Below are positions 26,213-38,900 of a stretch of 64,000 bases of DNA, piece after piece. The DNA is from Vanilla planifolia (lineage: Eukaryota > Streptophyta > Magnoliopsida > Asparagales > Orchidaceae): NCBI GenBank assembly GCA_023846275.1, contig CM043874.1, forward strand, positions 24,401,630 to 24,465,629, given 5' to 3'. A program made the position numbers and the translations under genes. A model generated the notes under the pieces. That model was not told the origin of the DNA, did not search any database, and worked only from the letters and a program-made list of their open reading frames with translations. Within the stretch, counting starts at the first letter, position 1; each line of letters starts with the position of its first letter.

Positions 26213-27794
26213 TGATGCGATAACATTTAGAATATCATGTAGAGGTTCACTTGGAGGCATATTAATCTTATTTGGACTCAGAGCCATGTCAGAATTGACT
26301 TATCTACATTTCATTAGTCTCTATTATCATCATTATTATATAGTTCAATTATAACTAACCCTTATTTATTATGTATTTTAATTTATTTTTTATTAGCTAA
26401 TTAAGTTATTTTTATCAATACTTTAGTTTAAGTCATTTGAAGATCAATTGACAAATTTTAAAATATTTTTAGCTTTATTTTTAGTACAAAAGATACCTTC
26501 GACTATCTCGCAATTTGATCAGTATAAAATATGGTTAAAAATTAATTAAAAAAGGCTTAAAATTAAGTTTTGGGCTGTTTCTACTATCGTCTATTGTTTG
26601 CTGTCATCTGCTACCATCTATCAACATTATTGCTACCATTAGTAGCCATCGTTGTCCATTGCCTTGACTTAAAAGCCCTGCTCGACCAGCACAAACCCTC
26701 TAAACTCGATAACCCCCTTGACCTATGTAAACCTTATCCACGATCACGCTAGACCCAATAACATGCATTAAACCATCATCTGCACTGATTTAATTTGACC
26801 CGCACTGATCCGAAGCATCATGTACCTCTTCGCCTGTGTGGCACCATTCGTGTCGCCCACCGAAAGGCCCAAAACATCTCACACCTCTCCATCCATGCCA
26901 CATTAACCGCCACACCTATAGAAAATGTCATGTGCTTCTCACCTGTGCCACACCAATCGCACACCATGCCAACTCGTTGCTCATCGTTATCTCCCAAAAT
27001 GCATAATTCTTCTTGGAAATTACTTATATTAATTAATTTTAAAGTTTTTTAAGTCAGTTTTCTTCTAGAATATTTATTTTGTAATTTGTGGAGACTTTTA
27101 AAATTTGAAATATCTTTTAAAATTCTAAAATTTTGTCCTTTAGTATTCTTAAATATTATTTCATATTTTGAGGTTAACAAATTACTATTATAACTTTGAA
27201 TTCTCTATAAATAGGGATGCTTACCATGTTATACATGATGAATTTTTTTTAATAAAGTAACGAAATGTTGTCGCTAAACTTTTTGCTATAAGTGTGTTGT
27301 GTGCAAACAATATGATGGAGTGATTTTGGATGTATCCTAAGAAGACAAGCGAGATGCTCAAAAGGAGAGATCTTAACCTGTTATCCAACATTCACAAAAG
27401 CGTCAAACCACTAGGGAAGTTCTTCATTATTTTATTTCAACTTTCGAGAAATGTAATCTTCATATCTAATTTTCTTATTAGTGCATGTGACCGTGTGATT
27501 TCTTATTTGGCTTTCTATGAACTCCATTTGAGTGTATACCTTACCACTTCATTACCAACGTGAGCGCTTATGTGTGTGTTGATAAAACTATTTTTCTTTT
27601 AGGTTGATATCTCCTATGTTAAAATAAGTACAAATCTTCACTTATAAGAAAGTTCTTACTTTACAATTCTATGATTTTATATTCTAAGCCTATGACACAT
27701 TTGAGTAGGCTCTTGTATGAATATATTACTAGAATCTAAACTCTTTTCAATTATCTATAAGCTAAAATAGATTTTGGCATATCATCCTGCATCA
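26213..27794 (+). repeat. 3' LTR of the chromovirus
   Basis: Starts TGATGCGATAAC and ends CCTGCATCA. Collinear with the 5' LTR (1582 versus 1584 bp). Confidence 0.92.
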
Positions 27795-28099
27795 GACATA
27801 GAGCTAACTTAAAAAATTAATATAAGAAAAATTTTATCCTATGAGTTACATAAGAAAAATATAAAGAGAGTGATATAATATATGAAATTAATAATGACAA
27901 ATGGTGTAGGAATATACTACAGAATTTTGGTGTTAAATCGTGAGCTTGAGAATACCTATTGAAGCGATGCAAACATTATCAAAGTGTATTACAGGTCTGT
28001 ACTATCTTATTACCATTGAATTATTTTTTCTTATTTAATCTTTAAAGTAAGCTAGTAGATTTATAATGGCTACTAAAAAAAGAACATTATGAGATAAAA

Positions 28100-28790
28100 C
28101 CATAAGACATACCAAGAAGTCTAAGTATATATTTGTCCAATAAAATTTATTGCAGCCACAACTAATAACACTCTTTCTATTAACAAAATCCTAAAGTATT
28201 ATGCTCATGGTAAGAAGATAAGACATATAATAAAAAAATTATATCCTAAACTATTTCTAGAAAAATTTAAAAATGATAAAGTACTTATTAAATTAGAGAT
28301 AAAAAAGACACATGAGAAACTTCGTTACAAGTTAATGAAATCTTATCTTTTATGATAACTCCAAAAGACATATCTTATGAAATAAATCAAAGAAAAAAAT
28401 TCTTCACCATGAGAACGCAAGTGAAGCAAGAGCTTGTGAGTGCTATTATCAACTTTGAATGCAAAAAGACCATAATATTTAAAAGTTTTGTGAAAAGGTT
28501 AAAGTCAATATCTATAGTACATCTAAAAAATAATGACTCTATTCTCTAAGATAGATTCATAAAGACTTTGAGATGAGAGTTGAAAAATAATACAAGATAA
28601 AATTTGTCTTTATCAAAGACTATACTGATAAGGTTATTTGTGAAGTTGTACTTTTAGATGTTTGTCAAATTATATTAGAAAATTTATATTTACGAGATCA
28701 AGATATTATTTACTATCAATGGGCACAACGCCATCAATTTATGAAGATTGAAAAATATTTTCTTCTAACACAGGACAATAAGCATTGATA
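28100..28790 (+). pseudogene. Ty3/gypsy gag-protease relic
   Basis: Pieces in the right order on the plus strand. First a zinc-knuckle relic with its cysteines replaced (from 28181; ILKYYAHGKKIRHIIKKLYP, compare CxYCxKxGHxxKxCxxLHP). Next a protease region (28370-28550; RKKFFTMRTQVKQELVSA then FKSFVKRLKS; the family's DxGS/A motif is lost). Then the block VICEVVLLDVCQIILENLYL (28633-28700), matching the conserved DVVPLDVCGIVLGSPYLYDR that follows the protease in plant gypsy elements. Several stops interrupt it. No LTR of its own was found. It lies just 3' of the full-length chromovirus but outside its TSD, so it belongs to a different, older insertion. Confidence 0.65.
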
Positions 28791-30390
28791 AAATGTATTA
28801 TTAGTGATGACCAAATAAATAAACTACTGAACACTTGTCAAAGTTATGTGTTGTTAGTAATAAAGTAAAAAAAAAACTATTTAATATGGATAATAGAAGT
28901 TTTAAACTCCTGAAATCATTCTAAAAGAAGATAATTAACTAGATTTTAAAAATAATCAATTCAAAAAAAAAGATTTGATAAACTTTAAAAAAGGAAACAT
29001 ATGATCAGGAGTTTAATTCCATGTTCATTAAACCAAAAAATTATTAAAAAATCAATGAATGAGATAGAATAAAAAATATCATTATATGATTGTTTAAAAC
29101 ATAATGCTTTGAATATAAAAATTAAAAATAATAACATGCTTAATAGAAAATAACAGCAAGTACGACTTAAGACAAAGTTTTAAATATCAAAATTAAAAAT
29201 AATAATATCTTCTATCATATGATAAATATTAATGTTTTCATGATCACATTTGTATTTGTTATGATAGATAATAATACAAAAATAAGACAATAATAATATT
29301 AATTAAACCCTAAACTCTTCAAACAATATGACAAAAACTTTCTTCTTTAGAATATGTTAACTATACGAAAAGTTTATAGTATGACATTATAATGTGACAT
29401 AAACATTGTATCATAATGCATATAAAGGAATGCACCAAATATGAATATTAGATTTTATAATTTGGACGAGATATGTGTATGAAATAATAATATTTGTGCA
29501 ATTCTATGAGCATATAATTGCAAGCTCACTGTTTTTATGTGCATAAAAAAATTCACATGTATATATACAAATTTATAAATATATACACATGTTAAAATAT
29601 ATATATATTATATTTCACTTTCGTATATCTATATATTTTTTATTCTTTGGAGAGCAATCACAATATTTTAACATGTGTGCTTGCGATTTGTAAAGTCTCA
29701 TTTTTTTTTTCTTGACAGAGTTATTCATCTAAATTTTTTTTATTAAAATTAAAAATATTAGTTAATCGAATATCATAATTGTTAATATCTCATTAGTAAA
29801 AAGGGAATCAACGACATCTTTTCTAAATTATTTATTTAACTTACGAGTGAATGCTAATTTACTTTGTTAAATAAAATAAATTAACGTAATGCCTATTGTA
29901 ATAGTTGATTGATTCATGCAAAAAAAAAAAAAAAAAAAGATTTATTATAGGATTCTTTTATTACATTATAAACCTAGTTTATTGTATTTAAATATAATAT
30001 TTTTTTTCTCAAATAAGATCATATTCTGATTATAGACAGTGAGCTCACATAAACATTATCATCTCTATTGTTAAGTTTTTAAAAAATATTAAAATATTTT
30101 TTTTTGGTATTTTATATTTATAATTATTATAATTTTAATTTAATTAATTTTGAGAAAAAAATTATATTTTTAATTTATATTAATTTATTAACTTACATGT
30201 CTTATGAGTCTATGCCTTGTAGAACAAGAAGGATCAATTAGTGATAGAAAATATCTTCGTGACAGCTTTAATTAAATATCATTATTTAATAATTTTCTAT
30301 TTATTCTATTTACAATTTAAAATATATATATTTTTAAATTTTTGACAAAATTTAATCTAAAATATTATTTATTTTAAAAATTTTCCAACA
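28791..30390. other. AT-rich intergenic DNA with an A18-19 tract
   Basis: No gene recognised. An uninterrupted A-tract lies at 29920-29938, and AT microsatellite-like runs occur near 29560-29640. No direct repeats flank the A-tract, so it is not claimed as a retroposon tail. Confidence 0.5.
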
Positions 30391-30394
30391 TAAC

Positions 30395-32980
30395 TGGTTG
30401 AGCGGGGTCCTTCTCGAAGTCGAACCCGTTCAGAGCGCCGATTGAGAGGGTAGGAGAAGGCGATGGCGCTAGAGATAGAGGAAACGAAAGATCGGAGGGA
30501 GAGCAGCAAAGGGGAGACATCGATGGTGAGAGGCATGGCAGTTGTATTTACAGAGTCGTGAGGAGAAGCCGGTGAAGAAAATAGAGAAAGGTTAGCAGCC
30601 GTAAATTTGCGGTGGTTTGAGGTAATTGTTGGAAGACTGGTGACGCTGGCTTGGGTGTGCCTTTGGTTTCTTTCATCTGTGTGAGGTTTTTCTTCGAATT
30701 TTCGAAGGCTCTCAAGCTGGAGCTTGACCTGAGAGGATGCACAAGGAGTATGTTCGGAGTTGTAGAAGTCGATCCAAGCTCTCTTAGTAAGTATTCTAAC
30801 ATTGTCGGTAGTTTTTAAAATGTAAATCTGGGCATCATTTATTTTTACGGTTGCAGTGCGAAAAAGGAGAGGTGAATATAATTGTGAGGTGGAAAAGTAC
30901 GGTTGGAACATATTAACTTTTGGTAAACAGAGTTTGGGATGTGATACTGGAAATAAAAGATGTATTGAAACAATTTTTTTTTGACTTTTTCAAAGAGATA
31001 AAATAAAACTGTAATAACTAAAGGTATTTCTTTGTTGTGATATGTGACTAATATAGTTGTAATGAAGAATGCTTGTAAAATGGTTGTCAAAGTATTTAAT
31101 ACTTTATGGAAATGTGTTATGTATATTAAATTTAATGACCTATTTATTATTGCATAATTGATTGATGAAAAATTCCTCATGGGGATATTTCTACTTAGGG
31201 GATCTACTTGTGAAATTAGGACAAACGAAAATATGCCTAAGGACAAATTAAGGGTTGAGATTGATATCATACTTTATGCAACATATGTGTATCTTTATGT
31301 TTATTAAAACTCTAATATTTCATGATTAATTGCTTGCCAAGTTTCAATTATTCCTTAAAAAAAGTTAGGGTATTTTGATATAGAATTATGTTAAAGTTCT
31401 TATCTTTTGAGTTGGTCATGGGGTTTTATTATAATTAATAGATAAGAAAATTTGTGTGGAGCTTTGATGGGAGGAGGTAGTAAATCGTATATATGTCCAT
31501 CTAACTTTGTCATATGCACAAATGATCTCTCGTGTCTTTAGAATGGTCAATTATGCCCTTGTAGTTTTGCTAATATAATAATTGGGCCTCTAACATTTTT
31601 TTTGTTCTTAAATTATCTTTTTTCTATAAAACCTTATAGGAATATAGGGTTCTACTTGTATAATTATAGAAATAATAAGAACTTCTATAACTTATTTTGC
31701 GAAATAATTTAGGTACAAAAGAAGGGTAGGAATTTGATTACTATGATAATGAGACCATAGATCTATTTGATTATTTTGAAATTTGAGAGAACTATTCGCA
31801 CATAGGATCAAAATAAAAAGATCAATATGATATTTAGCTAAAATGGGGTTATGTCAAAATTGATAGTACCATAATAAGAAAAGACTGTTGGAAACTTCTA
31901 ATCTTTGGTTTTGAAATAGTACTTTGTTTTTCTTGATGCATTAGATTTGATTTAAAGCTAGTTTATTTTTCTGTTAAAACGTGAGGATAGTGTTATAATT
32001 TGTTTATTATATATATACAATAGATAATATTATCCTTATTAATTCTTGGAATACTTCCACTTTAACTTCACAACAAAAAGATAACTTTATTGTATTTTTG
32101 GTTCTTAATAATTTTGTCGATAAATGTTTTGAAGGTAATTATATATATTTTGAATTTGATTACTCTCAAATGCTGTTCTGATTCAATTCTAAACTTGAAA
32201 AAAGATTTATTATTTTTAGTTTACCTTCAGTAAAAAATATTGATAAATAGAATTCATGAACTTATTTTAATCTACTTCTATTAATTGCATGCCCAAACTC
32301 AGCATCATTAAACAGACCTATGCATCTTCTGACTTAGTGAAAAAAACTAAAATATTAGCAACCCCAGGTAGTTCATTTGGTAATGACCTTGAAAGTTATT
32401 ATCAATGTTGTGAATTTGTTTGTGCTTACATACTTTTTGTGCTTTTCCATGAACTTGTTTAAAAAAACCTAAACTTTAGCATTTTTTGATATTGAAGTAA
32501 ATGAATATAGAATATTTAAGTTTAAAAAAAAATTCAAGGAAACTTTTATTGAATGTGGAATGGACCTGTTAGCTCTTCATACTGCATCAGTTGTATGGTT
32601 GTTATTGCAGATTTTTAGAACATTCTCTTATGCCTTTTTGCTTCATTGAGCCCTCGATCTCCTAACCCTTCACCTCCTACATGGAATTTGGTTGGTCTGT
32701 GGATGCTTTATTACCTTCTGACACTACTGCTGCAGATAATCATTGTGCAATGTTCCTTCTCTCATACTGATTTCCATCTCCTTGGCCTGGTTTTCTTCTA
32801 ACTTCCAACATTTTTGTTTATTTCCTTCCATTGTAGTGAGCATAACTTGAAATTATTAAGATTTCATGAAATTTTGTGGGCTTTCATTTTAAATGTTAAC
32901 ATGCATGCAAGCACAACTATATAAGAAAGATTTGGTTGCAGAGTTTATGAGAGAAAAGAGTTTAATTTTCGTGTATAAAG
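30395..32980 (+). promoter_or_regulatory. Possible 5' UTR exon, leader intron and promoter of SNAPC1
   Basis: A GC-richer block at about 30395-30785 ends in a strong donor (TTA|GTAAGTATT at 30786). An acceptor at 32941 (GGTTGCAG|AGTTTATGAG) lies 39 nt before the SNAPC1 ATG. A leader exon spliced across 2.2 kb is therefore plausible, a common arrangement in plants. There is a short upstream ATG frame at 30461. The opposite strand has a 180-codon open frame (30911-30369), but its composition is low-complexity Ser/Leu/Thr and no family is recognisable. This is inference from splice signals only; transcript data would decide it. Confidence 0.35.
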
Positions 32981-35900
32981 ATGGACCTTAGCTCTTTCAA
33001 ATTGGACATTGATGAGCTCGTGGATGACTTTAGCCAGGTGAAGTTTCTAGGTTTTTTTAGTTCTTTAATATGGCAACAATATCCTGTGACGATTCACATG
33101 AAAATCAAATAATTGTTTTTAACTGGCAGGCAAACTTAAAGACGTTGTCAGACATGAAAAGGCTGTGGTTGGCTAAAAAGTTCTCTTATATTTATGAAGC
33201 AAGGCCTAAATCCAATTCAGCGTTCTTCATGCAATCCCTTTTTTCCCATTCAATTGGTTTGCTCTAAATCTCTTAGCTTTTGTTGTTCTTTTCATTCTAG
33301 GTCAAGCACAGTTGGTGTGTATTCAATAATCAACAGTTTAAAGAAATTATCATATCTCTATCTTTCCTTTTTCTATCATATAAATTTGTGTTGGTTTTAT
33401 CGATTTTTGAGAACTTTTGCAGGTCATATGTGCTCATCAGTTTCTCTGTCTCAGAGATTGGGGGGATTGTACTGCCTTTATTGTCTCTATTGCACTCAAC
33501 CGTACAAACCTTGCTTCAAGATATACTTATCTCTAGGTATTACTTGCTCAGAATATCATGCATATTGCTTTTTGATTCTCACATATTGCCTATTGAATGT
33601 TTGTGGTTGTGATCAGCAAAAGCCATACGATTTTCACATATTAATGTTTTTTTATTGTGCTGTTATTGTGTCAGGAGAGCTAAAGGTGCTCAAGTCACTG
33701 GTTGCTGATGCAAAAGCACATGGGATCCACGTTGTACCAGCTCTTGTGAAAAGGATGCTTGATCAAAACATGTTTCTATTTGGTTATAGTGATATTTCAC
33801 ATGTTTCAGCTATACAAAGAGCTAGTGAAATTAAGAAGTTGCAAGATAAGCATCTTCAAAGTGCATACGAGAAGTATTATCCTGTGTCCCATTCTCAATC
33901 TTTTCTTCATCTTCAGCATTATATCATGCATAAACAATTTGAAATAAATTTTAAATGTTCAGCACAACATTTGTCTATTGTTCATTTTGAAAGATTTGGA
34001 AATCTTCTTCATGGCACTAAAATGGTTTTTTTTGACTTACAGATTACTTGGTAACAGTGGGATTGAGGGCTATGTTCATATGAACCTTGTAAGTATCTTT
34101 TTTGCAATGAATGGATAATATATCATACTTTTTTTCTCTACCTTATGGTCATATAAACAAGGATCTGAAGATGCTTCAGCTTATAGAGCTCGATCCTTGG
34201 TTTGAAATTTTTTGGTATTTGCCTTGACATAGACCATTTGGTGTTTTATAATGCTATCTGATGATAGATTGAGACCCATTTGCTATTGTGATCTATAGTT
34301 TATTTTTGGACGATAGGTAGATTGTGATGAATTTTTTATCCTTTTGTTTGATGAAAATGAGTGGTGAAATGGAAGTCTTTTGTTGCTACAAATAAAGAAA
34401 GTGATAATAAAATAGATCAATGGTTACTCTTGAATTGGAAGAACAACAAATAAATGTATCCACAAGATTATTGAATAGCTCCTAGTAAATAGATGTTCAG
34501 GAGTAATGATAGCTAAACATAGAGTTAAATCCTAGTTTTAGGAGTGTGGGGGGAGGCCTAAAAAGAGAGAATAAGAGGTTGGCAAGGAGTAAGAATAAGA
34601 GAATAAGGGAGGTGGAGAAGTGTAGAAGAGAGTATTAATGCTAGAGAATTGGAGGGAATGAGATCAAATAAGAGAGAGAACAAGAGATTTTGAGAGATAG
34701 GAAAAATTGGAGGGATTAAAAGGGAGTGAGGGAGGTAGCATGGAATGAGAGTAGGGTACAAGATTGTTATAGGAAGTAAGAGAATAGATGAGAGAATAAA
34801 CTGAAAAGTAACCAAACTCGAGCTTGTCAAAGAAACGTTATAGAGTTTTGACCAAATTTTGTATTGTCCAATTCTAGGATCAACTAATGCAACCTTTTCT
34901 ATTCAATTAAATATAACATTAGATTTTCAATATATGTGAAAACATTGATTCATGTGGTTACCAAAGTTTGTGAGAAAGAATTAACTTGTGTATGTCAGAT
35001 TTTGAATAAAGAATTAGAAATATTGAGTTCAAGTTTGACAAAGAAATGCAAAAGTATTCAAGCCAATCCACATTTTTCAATTTTGACGTTTGGGAAACAT
35101 AAATCGAGATGCCATCACATTTAGCTTGAAATTGGCCCAGCCCAACCCCTGTTTCAACATTGTTTATAGCATGATCTTAAGAATGCTTTATAGATAGATT
35201 TCCAAAGGATTTTAAAGCATGTAACCTAGTATAGATGTATATATAAAGGTAGTATTTTACTAGTTACCTTGTAAATCAATCCAACCGACTGATCTAGGAC
35301 ATCAATAAAACTGCTTTAGAAGTCAAGGGAGTGCAAAATCCTTGGAGAGTGAGCAATTAGTGGGAGACAGATGGAAACGAAACAAGATTTCCATCACCTT
35401 CGTCGTGGCAGAGTGTATGAAAATGCTACTTCAATGTGATCAAGAAAGGGAGCTGTAGAGATCTCTATCATAGCCAAGAACTTGGTTATCAAGTGGTAAT
35501 CACAATAAAAAACTCTTATTAAAATTCAAGACAGAGAACTTTAACGTAAGAACTAAAGGTTTCCATTGGAAAACTAACTATTTTCTATTCACTTTGATAT
35601 CTAACTGTAACTAGTGATTGTGGTACTGAAGCAACTATAACTTAAAAATCATCACTGTATTATTTGTAGAGGAAACCTCTAAGTTGAAGGAATACAATGC
35701 TGATAGATGGATAATTTATTCTAAATTTCCCCCTTACAATGGATAAAACATTAGAGATAGAGAAAGGCTATAAGTTTCATCTGCAAGGATGAACTTCAAT
35801 GATGAGGGTGAAGATGACATTGACCCTTCTACTTCTTGCTATGAAAGCTGCATTGAAGCATTTGAAAAGTAAAGTTGAAAGTCAAGGTATCTGGCAATGC

Positions 35901-38900
35901 TGATGAGGTTAATGCTAAGAAGTTTGATCCATTGATTTGCTAACTGAAACATTTTAATTTCTTTATTATTAGAATAAAAATAACAAGATCTTCGTACATT
36001 TGAGCCTTACTCGTCTTGAATTTAAGTTGTAAGAAGGGTTCATTGTAGTAATATGATTATAGATACTTCAAAGGACTATTAACTAAGAGTTTCTCTTATG
36101 GAGTACAAAGACATGCTAAAAGAGATGAAGGGACAAACTTCAACAATAGCAAGGCCAAATATTAAAAGAATATGCCTATGATTTTAGGTGATAGGAGGCT
36201 TTTATTGGGATCAATTTAAAGGTGTCATCCCTTTTCAAATATTCATTAGTATTGCACTTCTTTCATTGCGAAGGAATTGAAGTTTTTTTACTTATGCACC
36301 ATGAGTGCAACAAGCAATTTTATGCTAAATTGAGGTGAAGGATAGAGACTAGATGGAAAAAAGATTAGCTGCCTTAACAAAACTACACTAAGAGGAAGAC
36401 TTATGAAAGTGGTTCAATTTAATTTTCTCGTTCCAATAGCATGTCTAAGAGGTGGGTCAAAACCTTTCTTTGATATCAATGATGAAAGCGAAGGATGCTG
36501 ATTTTTCACAAAAAAAAAAGCTAAAGGAAAGAGCTGTTTGCTATTAGAACTTAACATGTGTTGTGATGAGCAACCGATTTATGCAAAATTTGTGTTGAAA
36601 TATGATATAGATGCTTGCATATATTTTGGTTTGGATTAATGTAAAGTTGAAGTTGAGGTGGAAAAACAATGCCAACACCTTTTCCTCTCAGAGGAGTATA
36701 GCAATGTGATGGTTGTAATTATTAGCTTTTGGATGTGCCATCATCTTTGAAATAACTATATTTTAGAGCAAGAAGCCATATGTAAACAATGCTTTTAATG
36801 AAAGTATATAAATGACCACACAATTATGAAGAATGTAACGTTCGTTCCCCTTCCTATTGTGTCGACTAGCATTTTGGAATAGGATATCATGTATGATCTA
36901 TTTTAATTTATTAGTATCATAGGCTGCCCACACCTTCGGGAAGAGAAGATCAATATTCTCCCACTTTCAAAACCTATATTGAATGAGAAGGAACTTGGAG
37001 GTTTTTAGTTTTAGAAAGAGTTATTGAAAGGTGGCAACTTCTACTCCACTTGAAGTTGTCACCAATACAAACATTTTTCAACCACTGAGATGGATAGAGA
37101 AGGGCAAGGATGTTAAAAAAAATGGCACCAAAAGTTGAGGAATTTGAAGGAGGATACCAGAGGAAGTGTTAGGGTTTCCTAAACTATGGGCATGAAGTTT
37201 CATTTGATTGATCCTCTCTTTTTAGTTGGCCCATGATCTAGATGTTATATTTTGAGTTGTTAAAGCAAAATAAACTTCAAGAAAGAGGATTAAGCTTGCT
37301 CTTGGCATGAAGATTAGCAAAATTAGATGAAAAGAATGTGCTTATTGTGAATTTTGGTACATGGAAGCACAAGAGGTAACATAAAAGATGACACCAAGGG
37401 CCAATGGGATCAAAACCATAGTATATCTATTGAATGGGAAAACAACTCCCAAAGAAATTTCTTTTGCAATTTTTGATTGATTTGTGGCTAATTTCTCAGT
37501 TAATTATGTTGGTTTTTATGAAATAATTTTTTTAAAATTCTAGAATAGATTTCTAGAAGACCTTGGAGATAGATCCTTGAAGGCATGATCTTAAAGGCAA
37601 TGAACTTTTATAAATATATATGTAAATTAGCCTTGGAAAACCATGAAAGTGTGCTCTAAATGTAAGTTGATACAGTTGATTATTTTAATAGATAGAATGT
37701 GCATATTGTGAATTTTGGTACATGGAAGCACAAGAGGTAACATAAAAGATGACATTAAGTGCCAATGGGATCAAAACTATAGTATATCTATTGAATGGGA
37801 AAACAACTCCCAAAGAAATTTCTTTTGCAATTTTTGATTGATTTGTGGCTAATTTCTCAGTTAATTATGTTGGTTTTTATGAAATAATTTTTTTAAAATT
37901 CTAGAATAGATTTCTCGAAGACCTTGGAGTTAGATCTTGGTAGGTATGATCTTAAAGACAATGAACTTTTAGAAATACATATGTAAATTAGCCTTGGAAA
38001 ACCATGAAAGTGTGCTCTACATGTAAGTTGATACAGTTGTTTATTTTAATAGATAGAAGCGCTTTAGTAATTGTTTGCCTTGTAATATAGTATCTTGCCA
38101 CTCATCAAAAATTGATCAAGCCTCACTCTCCATCATAGCTTGAATGTGAGCAAGAATGAAAGAGCAATTGCAATCAAGGATTCGTCTTTCAAGTTCTTCA
38201 TCGAAAGACCTGCTATTTTTAGCATTATGTTTGTGCACTCTCTATTGGCCTTATCTACTATTGACAACCTATGAGCTATGGAGTCCATGAAGTTGTAATT
38301 GATCTTTTGATGTCCTTTAATTTTGATGTGAAAAGGAAGTTGTTCCTGCAAACATAATATTGATCTTGAATAGTAGACCTTACAAATTTAAGTTTTTTTT
38401 ATGTCTTGTGTAGTTGTTATATAAAGTCAACAATAACAACAATGATGATAAAAAATTCTAATTTCATAAAGTGGAGTTTACTAAAGCATTTAATGTTATT
38501 ATACTCTATACTCTTTCTATGTTTGTGATTTTCTCCCATCTCTTTTTTATGTGATAAGGGTTTCCCTGGCTCTTATCTTATCATATAAACAAATTTTCTT
38601 AACATTATATTTAATCGATACTATACTAGCTATCTCTTGGATACATTTGTTTTTAATCATACATTTTCAAATGTAATCACTTATCTATAGCAGCATCCTT
38701 AACTTTACAACACTCTTAACTACTTATTTATATTAACATTCTCAAATTTAAAATACGTATCCTATTTGTATATTGTACTTTAAATGCTAACATTCAATAC
38801 TATATAACATTGTCGTTATCATTATAATATTCTGTAACTCAATCTTTAAGAAAAATATTTTGGTTACACAACTAATTAGAAGTGCTCTTTTTCCCCTAAT

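Larger units (their letters stand above)
20904..27799 (+). mobile_element. Full-length, decayed Ty3/gypsy chromovirus, with TSD
   Basis: The element spans 20909-27794 (6886 bp). The 5' LTR is 20909-22492 (1584 bp) and the 3' LTR is 26213-27794 (1582 bp). They align over their whole length but are visibly diverged, so the insertion is old. TSDs GATAT (20904-20908) and GACAT (27795-27799) differ at one base. The primer-binding site is TGGTATCAAAGC (22497-22508), close to the initiator-Met tRNA type. The polypurine tract TTAGGGAGGA ends at 26212. The order gag - protease - (RT) - RNase H - integrase - chromodomain-like tail is Ty3/gypsy, chromovirus branch. The frame is broken throughout and most of RT is missing, so the element is dead. 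Confidence 0.93.

Noticed and set aside
29920..29938. A18-19 tract as a possible retroposon tail
   Set aside because: No matching direct repeat was found upstream and no recognisable body precedes it.
30369..30911. 180-codon minus-strand open frame
   Set aside because: Ser/Leu/Thr-rich, no motif, opposite to a likely SNAPC1 leader exon. Kept only as a question in the findings.
33194..34054. 286-codon plus-strand open frame across the SNAPC1 exons
   Set aside because: It reads through introns 2 to 4, which happen to lack stops in that frame. The conserved residues fall only in the spliced exons 3 and 4.
38133..38351. Minus-strand 72-codon frame (MDSIAHRLSIVDKANRECTN) in SNAPC1 intron 5
   Set aside because: Composition looks protein-like, but no family was recognised and no adjoining exon was found. 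Not claimed as a gene.
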